Made by a program: the position numbers and the translations under genes. From NCBI GenBank assembly GCA_029245675.1, contig JAQWOV010000025.1:32421-96420 (forward strand): a stretch of DNA of 64,000 nt, in the 5' to 3' direction. The notes beneath the pieces were generated by a model. The model searched no databases, was not told where the DNA came from, and worked only from the letters and a program-made list of their open reading frames with translations. Below, piece after piece: positions 8,733 to 16,265 of the stretch; positions within the stretch are counted from its first letter, which is position 1, and every line of letters starts with the position of its first letter. The stretch is from Acidimicrobiales bacterium (GTDB lineage: Bacteria > Actinomycetota > Acidimicrobiia > Acidimicrobiales > MedAcidi-G1).

Positions 8733-8974
8733 GTATCGACACCTTCCTCGCAACTGTCGGCGTTTCTATTCTGCTCATCGCCTTCGTGTTGAACCTCCGC
8801 GGCTTGCTCACCCCGACCGACATCCGGTATCAGGCGATGAACGCGGTGGGATCCGGACTGGCCTGCGTTGCCTCGATCATGATCGGGTTCTTCCCGTTCG
8901 TCGTGCTCGAAGGCGTGTGGTTCGTCGTTGCGGCGAGCGCGTTGCTGGGCCTGCGGTGGGCGGCACGGTCGTGA
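8729..8974 (+). CDS. Small CBU_0592-like membrane protein
   Basis: The 81-residue protein has about three hydrophobic segments (about 5-22, 36-55 and 58-76) and resembles the CBU_0592 family of small membrane proteins of unknown role. It starts at a GTG that overlaps the LivF stop, and its own stop overlaps the next start, so it is co-translated with the importer and hydrolase. Its position suggests a link to transport, but nothing in it shows a function. Confidence 0.65.
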   Translation: MSIDTFLATVGVSILLIAFVLNLRGLLTPTDIRYQAMNAVGSGLACVASIMIGFFPFVVLEGVWFVVAASALLGLRWAARS

Positions 8975-9783
8975 GGCGGCGACTCCAGCTGGACCGCGTC
9001 GACAATTGGTGGACGCAGCGGCGCATCAGTGAGCGGATCACGCTACTCAGCGAACCCCACGTCACGGAGTTCCTCCGCTGCAACGTCTGGCACATCCGAG
9101 GACAGAACTGCGATCTCGTCGTCGACACGGGCCTAGGCCTCGCGCCATTGGTGCCGCTGCTCGATTTGTCTGAACACTCCCAAGTAGTAGTGGTGCTGAC
9201 CCACACCCACGCCGACCACGCTGGAGGATGGGACGAGTTCGACGAACGATACGTTCATCATCTCGAGGCCCATCACCTCGACCCTCAGACTGGGGCACCA
9301 GACCTCGACACATTATGGGCAGCCGCTCTCGAGGAAGCCGAGCACGAGCACATGAGCGACGCCGGCTACGACATCCCCGACTGCTTCGTGACCGCACTCC
9401 CCGCCGGATTTCCCGACGTCGAGACGTTGCCATTTCGGCCAGCGACGGCCACCCGTCTGCTCGACGAAGGTGACCGAATCGACCTCGGCGACCGAGCGTT
9501 CGAGATCCTGCATCTCCCGGGACACTCGCCAGGCAGCATCGGCCTCATCGATCGAGACGCGAGGCTCCTGATTTCGGGCGACGCAATCTACGACGGCCCG
9601 CTCCTCGACGGGCTCCCGGGAAGCGACATCAGCGCCTACCTCCACACCATGGACCGGCTTCGTGGCCTCGATGTCGAACTGACGCTGCCCGGCCATGGCG
9701 AACCCTTCGGCGGCGAACGCCTCCACGCCATCGCCGCCGAGTACCTACGCAAGCCCACGAACCCGAAAGACGCCCATCCATGA
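8971..9783 (+). CDS. Metallo-beta-lactamase fold hydrolase
   Basis: The 270-residue protein has the MBL-fold metal motifs in order: THTHADHAGG (HxHxDH), GHSPGSIGL, LISGDAIYDG (bridging Asp) and a final PGHGEPFGG. All expected metal ligands for a two-metal site are present. The start is the GTG overlapping the previous stop; the frame opens earlier but only within that gene. Family members cleave thioesters, lactones, phosphodiesters or beta-lactams. In this island a hydrolytic step in the catabolic route is likely, with substrate unknown. Confidence 0.82.
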   Translation: MRRRLQLDRVDNWWTQRRISERITLLSEPHVTEFLRCNVWHIRGQNCDLVVDTGLGLAPLVPLLDLSEHSQVVVVLTHTHADHAGGWDEFDERYVHHLEAHHLDPQTGAPDLDTLWAAALEEAEHEHMSDAGYDIPDCFVTALPAGFPDVETLPFRPATATRLLDEGDRIDLGDRAFEILHLPGHSPGSIGLIDRDARLLISGDAIYDGPLLDGLPGSDISAYLHTMDRLRGLDVELTLPGHGEPFGGERLHAIAAEYLRKPTNPKDAHP

Positions 9784-10532
9784 AGACCGCCACCCACGCC
9801 GACCGCCCAGACCTGCTAGCACAGTTCGAATCCATGGAGTCGGGCGCCTTCCCCACCTTCATGCTCCACGACTCTGTCTGGAACAACCACTGGCCACTCA
9901 TCCTCGACGCCTTCCCAGAGTTGCAACTCTACGTCATCGACGAAGACACCCTCGCCGGTGTCGCGAACACCGTCCCGATCGCATGGGATGGCTCGATCGA
10001 CGATCTGCCGGCGAGCGAACACGACGTCTTGTCCAGAGCACTGCGCGACCGCGACGAAGACAGAACGCCAAACACCCTCGTTGCCATCCAAGTAGCCGTT
10101 GCCGACGCATACGCAGGCACCGACGCCACACGGTTCGCGATTCAGCAAGCGAAGGGGCTGTGCGCCGACCGAGGGATCGATCACCTCATCGCTCCGGTCC
10201 GACCCACGTTGAAGCACCTGTACCCGACCATCGAATTCGCCCGCTACATCGACTGGCACCGGCCTGACGGGCTCCCTTTCGACCCTTGGATCCGAACTCA
10301 GGTCCGCGGTGGAGCGCGTCGCCTCGCGGTCTGCGCTGAACCGATGACGTTCGAGGGCACCGTCGGGGACTGGGAGTCTTGGACCGGACTTACGCTCCCC
10401 GAAAGCGGCGATTACGTCATTGACGGCGCGCTGGAGTTGCTCTCCGTCAATGTCGAGGCCGATCACGGTCGCCTCAAAGAACTCAACGTCTGGTACTGCT
10501 ACGACATCACGGCCGAGGAGGCCCTCCGATGA
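9780..10532 (+). CDS. GNAT-like protein of unknown function
   Basis: The 250-residue protein has a pattern suggestive of an N-acetyltransferase fold: a hydrophobic strand near LYVIDEDTLAGVANTVPIAW, then NTLVAIQVAVADAYAG and a helix ATRFAIQQAKGLCADRG. The acetyl-CoA loop is not convincing, so acetyltransferase activity is not claimed. It overlaps both neighbours by four bases and sits between the MBL hydrolase and the Rieske-type oxygenase, which ties it to the same pathway. Confidence 0.5.
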   Translation: MKTATHADRPDLLAQFESMESGAFPTFMLHDSVWNNHWPLILDAFPELQLYVIDEDTLAGVANTVPIAWDGSIDDLPASEHDVLSRALRDRDEDRTPNTLVAIQVAVADAYAGTDATRFAIQQAKGLCADRGIDHLIAPVRPTLKHLYPTIEFARYIDWHRPDGLPFDPWIRTQVRGGARRLAVCAEPMTFEGTVGDWESWTGLTLPESGDYVIDGALELLSVNVEADHGRLKELNVWYCYDITAEEALR

Positions 10533-11734
10533 CCGACCCCGCGCCCCTGCTCACTGACGCGGAGCTCGCCGCCCTCCGGGCCCCGATCGAGACCGCCCGT
10601 ACCCTCCCGCGGCGGGCCTTCACCTCTGAGGAGTACTTCGATCGCGAGCGCCGCCGCATCGCAGAGCGCAACTGGCTTGCGGCCTGCTTCGGCGATGAGA
10701 TTCCGGACGCTGGCGACGCCCGCCCCATCGACCTTTGGGGCTTACCCATCGTCGTAGTGCGCGATCGGAGTGGAGTGCTTCGTGCGTTCCACAATGTCTG
10801 CGCCTACGACGGATGCCCGGTTCTCACCGAGAACGTGCAAGGCGCTGAGGCGCTCACCGCGGCATACCACGGCTGGTCCTATAGCCTCGACGGTGAACTC
10901 GTTGATGCACCGTTCTGGGCTGGCCCACCCGGCAACGCTGCGGACAGCGTCGCCCCGGAACATCGTCGACTCGTCGAGATCGGCATCGCCGAGGCGGTTG
11001 GCATTGTCTTCGTGGACCTCTTCCCAGACGTAGCGAAGCCGGCTTTCGATGATCACGTCGCTCCGCTGCTGGCTTTGCTGGATCAGGTTGCCGTCGATGA
11101 CCTTCGACTCGCGCGTGGGAGCGATGGAGAGCCTGACGTCTTTGAGGCGTCCATCCGAACAAACTGGAAGACCTTCGTTGAGAACGACTGTCTCAACATC
11201 CTGCACGAATCCTTCACCCACGACCTGTATCGTGCCAGCCCTGAAGTACCTCGGGTGACTCCCGATGGGAGCGCGCGGTTCAAGGCCGAATGTGACGGCA
11301 ACGTCATGGGCTTCTCCTACGCCGAGACCGACGTTGTCGCGACCTACCCCGAGATCGACCTGCCCGACATTGGAACGTCGGGCCCTCTGACCCGAGGGCT
11401 GTTCGCCCAGCTCTATCCCAACGTTTCGATCGCGATGATACCGACGATGATCGCGCCCGTCCTGCAGTTCCCCGAACGCGCTGGGTTGACCAGGGTGCGG
11501 GGAGCGTCGTTGGTGCACCTCGACGTTGCCGGCCCCGCCCATGCAGCTGCACGAGCAACAGCCAACGACGTGTTCGCAGATGCGGCAGCCGAAGACATCG
11601 TCGTAGTCGAAGGAATTCAGGCGGTGCGGGCGTCCCCAGCCCGAGATACCGGGTTCTACTCGCCATTCTGGGACCGGCCTCACTATGAGTTCTCCAAGCG
11701 GGTCGCTGCGGATCTCGAGCGCGAGCACTTCTGA
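10529..11734 (+). CDS. Rieske-type ring-hydroxylating oxygenase alpha subunit with degenerate cluster site
   Basis: The 401-residue protein aligns along its length with the alpha subunits of Rieske non-haem iron oxygenases. The Rieske segment is NVCAYDGCPVL then TAAYHGWSY. The canonical C-x-H-x17-C-x2-H spacing is exactly kept, but the positions read Cys91, Tyr93, Ala111, His114, so two of four [2Fe-2S] ligands are missing. The catalytic iron site looks intact: ENDCLNILHESFTH gives the HxxxxH pair, and the late Asp-containing segment AEDIVVVEGIQ is present. It may work without a Rieske cluster, may have been recruited to another role, or may be decaying. It overlaps its neighbours. Confidence 0.8.
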   Translation: MTDPAPLLTDAELAALRAPIETARTLPRRAFTSEEYFDRERRRIAERNWLAACFGDEIPDAGDARPIDLWGLPIVVVRDRSGVLRAFHNVCAYDGCPVLTENVQGAEALTAAYHGWSYSLDGELVDAPFWAGPPGNAADSVAPEHRRLVEIGIAEAVGIVFVDLFPDVAKPAFDDHVAPLLALLDQVAVDDLRLARGSDGEPDVFEASIRTNWKTFVENDCLNILHESFTHDLYRASPEVPRVTPDGSARFKAECDGNVMGFSYAETDVVATYPEIDLPDIGTSGPLTRGLFAQLYPNVSIAMIPTMIAPVLQFPERAGLTRVRGASLVHLDVAGPAHAAARATANDVFADAAAEDIVVVEGIQAVRASPARDTGFYSPFWDRPHYEFSKRVAADLEREHF

Positions 11735-12705
11735 TGCTCGCGTCGGTACTGCTCGTGGGGTGGGGTTGGTCGACGGCCGACTATCTCGACGCGGTCGAAG
11801 AGATCGAGCGGCTCGGGTTTCATGCCTGCTACATCGGCGACGATCTCTTCGCTCACCAAGCCGACGTCGACGTTGGAACGTTTGAGCCTTGGACGATGTT
11901 GCCTGCGATGGCAATGCGGACCTCATCGCTACGGCTGGGATCGTTGGTGTCACCGGTGGGGCGCCGCCATCCTGGTCTGTTCGCCAAGATCACTGCGACG
12001 GCCGATCTCATCAGTGACGGCCGGATGATTGTCGGAATGGGCGCCGGCAACGCACCAGCGCAGCAGCGCTCGCTCGGAGTCCCGTTCGCAACCCCGGCTG
12101 AACGCGTCGCGATGTTGGCGGAGGAGCTCGAGGTTCTTCGCTCGTACTGGACAGAGGATCGCACGAACTTCACCGGCGAGTGGTACACCGTCACCGGCGG
12201 GATCTGCGAACCCAAACCGGCGCGGGCCGGGGGTCCGGAGATCCTTCTGGGTGTGCAAGGCGCACGGATGATCGAGCTGGCGTCAAAGTATGCGGATCGG
12301 GTGAACGTTCTTTCAGGTCAGACCCGGCGGATCTCCGAAGTTGTCGATGCTGTCCGCACCAGGGCCGACGCTCATGGGCGAGCTGGCGATGACATCATCA
12401 TGAGCCGTCTCGCGACGGTGATCTTGACAGACAGAGCCGCGGACTCGCCGGACGCTCGCTCCGCTGCGATCGAGGCCAGAGCCGCAGAGATCGGAATGGA
12501 CCCTGCGACGCTTCGTCACGAGGTCGACGAGTGGATCCACTCTTATGTCGGACCTGTCGACGGCGTCGCTGACTGGGTTCGAGAATCCACAGACGATGTC
12601 GGGCTGGACGAACTCGTGGTGTCGATCGATACCATCGACACCGTTGGATATGACCGCACCATGGCCGGCTTGCGTTCGTTCGCCGCCGCGCTGGGAGGCG
12701 GCTGA
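11734..12705 (+). CDS. LLM class (luciferase-like) oxidoreductase
   Basis: The 323-residue protein has a TIM-barrel LLM pattern: GFHACYIGDDLFA, SLRLGSLVSPVGRRHPGLFA, GRMIVGMGAGNAP and EILLGVQGARMIELA. It is a paralogue of the LLM protein at the left end of the island, which it resembles most around GRRHP and TPAERVA. The start ATG overlaps the oxygenase stop by one base (TGATG). F420 or reduced flavin is the likely cosubstrate; no flavin reductase gene is nearby, which slightly favours F420. Confidence 0.8.
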   Translation: MLASVLLVGWGWSTADYLDAVEEIERLGFHACYIGDDLFAHQADVDVGTFEPWTMLPAMAMRTSSLRLGSLVSPVGRRHPGLFAKITATADLISDGRMIVGMGAGNAPAQQRSLGVPFATPAERVAMLAEELEVLRSYWTEDRTNFTGEWYTVTGGICEPKPARAGGPEILLGVQGARMIELASKYADRVNVLSGQTRRISEVVDAVRTRADAHGRAGDDIIMSRLATVILTDRAADSPDARSAAIEARAAEIGMDPATLRHEVDEWIHSYVGPVDGVADWVRESTDDVGLDELVVSIDTIDTVGYDRTMAGLRSFAAALGGG

Positions 12706-12707
12706 CG

Positions 12708-13136
12708 ATGGGTGTTCCCAACGCCGCCCATCCGATCGTGGAGGTGATCCTGGCGTGGTACCTCGGCGGCGACCACGCCGCCGAGCTCCCTGATCTGTTG
12801 TCGCAAGAGGTCGTGACCACGGACTGGATGAGCCCTGGGAAGCAACTGATTGGTCCGGTCGCGTTCGTCGAAGAGATGATGGAAGCATCCGCAGTTGCCT
12901 TTCCAGACGCCACCGAGGAGATCCTCGCCGTCGTCTTCGACGGCTCGTCGTTGGTCATCCACGGCCGGTTTCGTGCCACGTTCGCGGCGAGTTACTACGG
13001 CGTCGATGCCCACGGCGGACCGCTGGAGTGGGAGATTGTGGACCGGTGGGAGATCGTGAACGGTCTGATCACTGAGGTGAGGTTCGGTGCGGACACGCGC
13101 GCGGCTTGGGCTCAGATCGTGCCTGGCGGCAACTAG
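12708..13136 (+). CDS. SnoaL-like / NTF2-fold protein
   Basis: The 142-residue protein has the cone-like alpha+beta pattern of SnoaL-like proteins: an N-terminal helix HPIVEVILAWYLGG, then IGPVAFVEEMMEA, alternating strands around LVIHGRFRATF and WEIVDRWEIVNGLITEVRF. Members are small isomerases, cyclases, hydrolases or ligand binders. It is the last gene of the island operon, two bases after the LLM gene. Catalytic residues cannot be assigned. Confidence 0.7.
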   Translation: MGVPNAAHPIVEVILAWYLGGDHAAELPDLLSQEVVTTDWMSPGKQLIGPVAFVEEMMEASAVAFPDATEEILAVVFDGSSLVIHGRFRATFAASYYGVDAHGGPLEWEIVDRWEIVNGLITEVRFGADTRAAWAQIVPGGN

Positions 13137-13172
13137 ATGTCACGCCGTGGTGGCTCGCCATCGCTGACTTAA

Positions 13173-13220
13173 AGTGCTCAAGAACTTGCTAATTAGGGCC
13201 TATGGGAATAACAATACAAG
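13173..13220 (+). repeat. Direct repeat R2, right copy (island boundary)
   Basis: This 48-bp copy matches 1889-1936 at 47 positions. It lies about 35 bases after the last island gene, and base composition falls to the low-G+C background right after it. Together with the left copy it marks the island ends. Confidence 0.9.
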
Positions 13221-13285
13221 TGATAGCCAAATTCCTGTCTTGTCTAAATTTTAAATTTAAATAAAAAATTGAATACGGAGAAAAT

Positions 13286-13648
13286 ATGAAAGCAAAACTT
13301 TTACAGTCTTATGTCAGTAACCGGGCAGCCGATTTACGAGCTGCAACTCTTGTCTACACCGGTGCTTCTGTGGCGACCTTATTTCTCATAAGAGACGCTG
13401 CCGGTTACGGCGATGAAATGAAAGCAGCCTTAGTAGTAGCGATTGTCGGATTTGGTCTTAATGCATTGGCTTGGCTAGATGGCGCTCTTGCAGACATAGC
13501 AGCCAGTAGGTCGTCAATGGATGAAGATCTTGCCAATTCTGATATGGGTAAGAACTTCAACAAAGCACCCTTCACCATATTTCGAGGGTTGGCAGCAAGC
13601 ATCGTCATAGCGAATACTGTGGCGCAATCCATAGCTCTTTACGCTTAA
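13286..13648 (+). CDS. Small hypothetical membrane protein
   Basis: The 120-residue protein has three hydrophobic stretches (about 19-35, 45-65 and 98-116) separated by a charged segment with SRSSMDEDLANSDMG. A clear ribosome-binding site CGGAGAA precedes the ATG. No family was recognised. It is the first gene right of the island and has the low G+C of the background. It converges on the amine oxidase gene, with stops one base apart. Confidence 0.6.
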   Translation: MKAKLLQSYVSNRAADLRAATLVYTGASVATLFLIRDAAGYGDEMKAALVVAIVGFGLNALAWLDGALADIAASRSSMDEDLANSDMGKNFNKAPFTIFRGLAASIVIANTVAQSIALYA

Positions 13649-15019
13649 TTAGAATTGCATTTTTGATAGAACCTGGAGTGATGCTTCAAGAGTAGAAGCA
13701 TCACTCCAGGTCTCTATCGCCGCTGCGGAATCAGCAGTATTGAAACCAACCAGTATGGGTTTCCCGGTCCATGGCATGGCGTTATACCATTCAACAAAAC
13801 GCCCTCTATTAGTAGGCATATAACTAATCAAGTCTTTATTGACGTCCCAAAATGGTTCTTCAAATTCCAAAACCACTTTGTTCATGAGCCCCATACCTAG
13901 TCCATCGACAGCAACCTGCTGGCTGTAAGGCAACTCAGGGGAGAATTTCACTGTGTTTGATTGGAGTACGCCAAGAGGGAGAGTTACTACTACCGAAGCA
14001 GCTTCGAAAGACTCACTCTCAGTTGCGACTGTTACTCCTGAACTGTTGTGACTGACTTCAGTAACCTTTGTTGAGAAACGTATGTCTAGACCGCTCGCTA
14101 AATCTTCCATAAAAGGCCCATATCCTGTCGTCGGTACAGCATCTCCGCCTCTAGAAAGAGCTCCTTCGTAAGCAGTCGCCATCGCTAAGTCATCAACATG
14201 CCCGGCATACCAATGTTCAATTTCGGACACAACAACGTAGTCAAACCATCGCTGTTCTTCTGCACTCAAACCTTCACGGATACTTGAAAGTAACGGACCC
14301 ATCGCGTCAGTAGACGACCTGCCGATTACTGAGTCATAGACGAGGTCGTATAGACGATTCAAACGAGCAGTATTCATACGCCCCCCGTCAAAATCAAACA
14401 AAATCCAGTTCTCGTAATCAGTTGGAACCAGTTCAATGTCAAGTTCTTTTGCACGAGGTGTGAGCACATGAGTGTCAACTCCATGAAACCAAGAACCACC
14501 TAAATCAACTGGGGTACCTTGAAGATTATCGGTCCACGCCCTGCCACCAATTCGGTCGCGACCTTCAAGAACAATGACTTCACACCCTTCCTTTTGAAGT
14601 TGCGACGCTGCCGCCAAGCCGGAGCCACCGGCACCAATAACAAGGCATGAATCAACACCTCGTACCTCTAGAACTTCTTGAGCAGCACGAAAACCTGACC
14701 GCACTGCACCATTCACTGTGGCAGGAAAATCAGATTCAGTCGCCTCTCCGGCCATGAATCTCCGCCCATCAGTAGATCTTGCTAAATCAAGACGCAGCCT
14801 TGGAGAAGAACCTGCCGGAATATAAGAATAAGAACCTTTAGACCAAGGGTCAGAGCCCCAACGGGTGATACGCCAGTCGACAACAGAAGGCAGAGAAGAA
14901 TTATTTAGAGCATCTGAAGAAGTAAGAGGTTTTTTCTCTCCACAACTGGCCCCAAGAGTTACCCCAACGGCAGCGGAACCTAATAAAAAGTTTCTTCTAC
15001 TAAGAATTGGAGAAGTCAT
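13649..15019 (-). CDS. Circularly permuted flavin amine oxidase, Tat-exported
   Basis: The 456-residue protein has every expected part of a flavin monoamine/polyamine oxidase but in permuted order. After a Tat-type signal (SRRNFLL, residues 7-13) come the elements that normally end the protein: WRITRWGSDPWSKGSYSY (49-66) and MAGEATESDFPATVNGAVRS (89-108). Only then come the normal N-terminal FAD motif VIGAGGSGLAAA (127-138), RIGGRAWT and GGSWFHG. The chain stops at LEASLQVLSKMQF, where the RWGSDP segment would normally follow. The preferred start is ATG 15019, whose A overlaps the upstream TGA (TGATG); TTG 15022 is also possible. The family oxidises amines to imines with release of H2O2. The C-G in GASCG may also allow lipidation. 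Confidence 0.85.
   Translation of the reverse strand: MTSPILSRRNFLLGSAAVGVTLGASCGEKKPLTSSDALNNSSLPSVVDWRITRWGSDPWSKGSYSYIPAGSSPRLRLDLARSTDGRRFMAGEATESDFPATVNGAVRSGFRAAQEVLEVRGVDSCLVIGAGGSGLAAASQLQKEGCEVIVLEGRDRIGGRAWTDNLQGTPVDLGGSWFHGVDTHVLTPRAKELDIELVPTDYENWILFDFDGGRMNTARLNRLYDLVYDSVIGRSSTDAMGPLLSSIREGLSAEEQRWFDYVVVSEIEHWYAGHVDDLAMATAYEGALSRGGDAVPTTGYGPFMEDLASGLDIRFSTKVTEVSHNSSGVTVATESESFEAASVVVTLPLGVLQSNTVKFSPELPYSQQVAVDGLGMGLMNKVVLEFEEPFWDVNKDLISYMPTNRGRFVEWYNAMPWTGKPILVGFNTADSAAAIETWSDASTLEASLQVLSKMQF
13671..13711. terminator. Perfect 16-bp hairpin at the end of the amine oxidase gene
   Basis: ACCTGGAGTGATGCTT is followed by a 9-base loop and its exact reverse complement. It lies inside the last codons of the amine oxidase gene and just after the convergent small membrane protein gene. 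It could terminate the rightward transcript. There is no clear T run on either strand, so the terminator call is tentative, but a perfect 16-bp stem inside coding sequence is unusual. Confidence 0.5.
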
Positions 15020-16086
15020 CAAAGTATTCCACTACGTTGCCCAGCAACAGTAAATAGCCAATTTGCCTGCAAATGAAGAACCATCCCGACCTCCGCATTG
15101 GCTTGACCTTCAAGAGAGCGAGCCCAAGTGCCTTCTAAAAGTATTCCCAGCTTGTAAGCAGCCAGCACAAACCACCAATCCATGTCGTCCACTGACAAGC
15201 CAGTCAACTCTGCCCAATGATCAATAAGGTTTTTGCGAGTTAAACCACCATGAACTTGCTCAAAAGCCGGTGAAGAACGATCAGGATCGTCAGTGTCATA
15301 CCAAGAAATCAAAAGCCAAGCAAGATCAAGCCGAGGGTCACCAATGGTAGATAACTCCCAGTCAACTAAGGCGGCTAATTTAGGCTGTTCATAGGATGCA
15401 ATCACATTTGCATGATGAACATCACCATGAATAATTCGAGGCATAAAATCAGTGGGCTGGTTTCTTTCTAACCATTCACCAACTTTTTCCACCCCATTAA
15501 CTTCTGGACCGTTATAGAAATTAAAACTTGAGTAACCCTCTAATTGGCTTCGCCATCTCTCTACTTGACGTTCAATCCACTTATCAGGCTTCCCAAAATC
15601 CTTTAGCCCGACTGCAAGATGATCGACTTGCGCTAAAGCAGCGATCCCATCAACGATGGAAAGACCTAATTTCCTAAACCACTCAGGTTCTGAGGCATAA
15701 GGCTCTGGAATTTCACTGAATGGATTAAACCCCTGAATAGGCGCCATCAAATAAAAACAGACTCCGATGATAGAGGGGTCATCGCAAGCCGCATAAAAAG
15801 CAGGGTGTGGAACATCAGAACCAGACAACGCCTCTAAAACTTTCGCCTCACGCATCATTGTTCGATCATTATGAGGCCTTGGGTGACGCGGAGGCCGACG
15901 TAACACCATCTCAGTGCTGTCTTCACGAGTAACAAGAAAGAGATTATTTTGTGTGCCGCCACTTAATTGCACGCAATCGATAATTTCACCTTTTCCAGGA
16001 AGATCTGCTTGCAAAATCCAGTCTTGGAGCGAACTCCAATTAAGAAGTCCGTCGCCATCATTTAAATCAGAAGAAAAAGAATTCAT
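15019..16086 (-). CDS. Aminoglycoside-phosphotransferase-family kinase (APH/ACAD10-like)
   Basis: The protein resembles the phosphotransferase family with a kinase-like fold. It has LSGGTQNNLFLV (nucleotide-binding loop), REAKVLEAL, the catalytic loop RIIHGDVHHANVI (HGDxHxxN) and LVDWELSTIGDPRLDLAWL (metal-binding Asp). The likely start is ATG 16086, giving 355 residues; a longer frame opens at 16146 but adds only a hydrophobic stretch. These kinases in catabolic genomes often sit beside acyl-CoA or amine pathways rather than resistance genes. It is upstream of, and overlaps by one base, the permuted amine oxidase, so the two form an operon, perhaps acting on an amino alcohol. Confidence 0.75.
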   Translation of the reverse strand: MNSFSSDLNDGDGLLNWSSLQDWILQADLPGKGEIIDCVQLSGGTQNNLFLVTREDSTEMVLRRPPRHPRPHNDRTMMREAKVLEALSGSDVPHPAFYAACDDPSIIGVCFYLMAPIQGFNPFSEIPEPYASEPEWFRKLGLSIVDGIAALAQVDHLAVGLKDFGKPDKWIERQVERWRSQLEGYSSFNFYNGPEVNGVEKVGEWLERNQPTDFMPRIIHGDVHHANVIASYEQPKLAALVDWELSTIGDPRLDLAWLLISWYDTDDPDRSSPAFEQVHGGLTRKNLIDHWAELTGLSVDDMDWWFVLAAYKLGILLEGTWARSLEGQANAEVGMVLHLQANWLFTVAGQRSGIL

Positions 16087-16265
16087 AGTACTTTTATAGA
16101 GTAGACCGAGTTTCAGAGTTAAATAAATCCGAGTTAAGAATCGCACAAACCGACAAATTCGTATTTAGGGGGTTATTCTCTTTTGTAAGAGACTTATTCG
16201 AGGCTTATCGTGGTTTAAAAGCTTTATTTATTGTCTTTAAATAAGCAAAGTAAGGAGAAAATTCA

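Larger units (their letters stand above)
1937..13220. mobile_element. Putative G+C-rich catabolic genomic island
   Basis: Everything from the rmuC-tail copy to the right-hand R2 repeat is bounded by a 48-bp direct repeat and differs sharply in base composition from both sides: about two-thirds G+C, against about two-fifths outside. It holds 12 closely packed genes: a TetR-LLM pair facing left and a ten-gene importer/enzyme operon facing right with nearly every junction overlapping. No integrase, transposase or replication gene is inside, so how it moved is unknown. A join made during metagenome assembly through the R2 repeat cannot be excluded from sequence alone. Confidence 0.7.
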
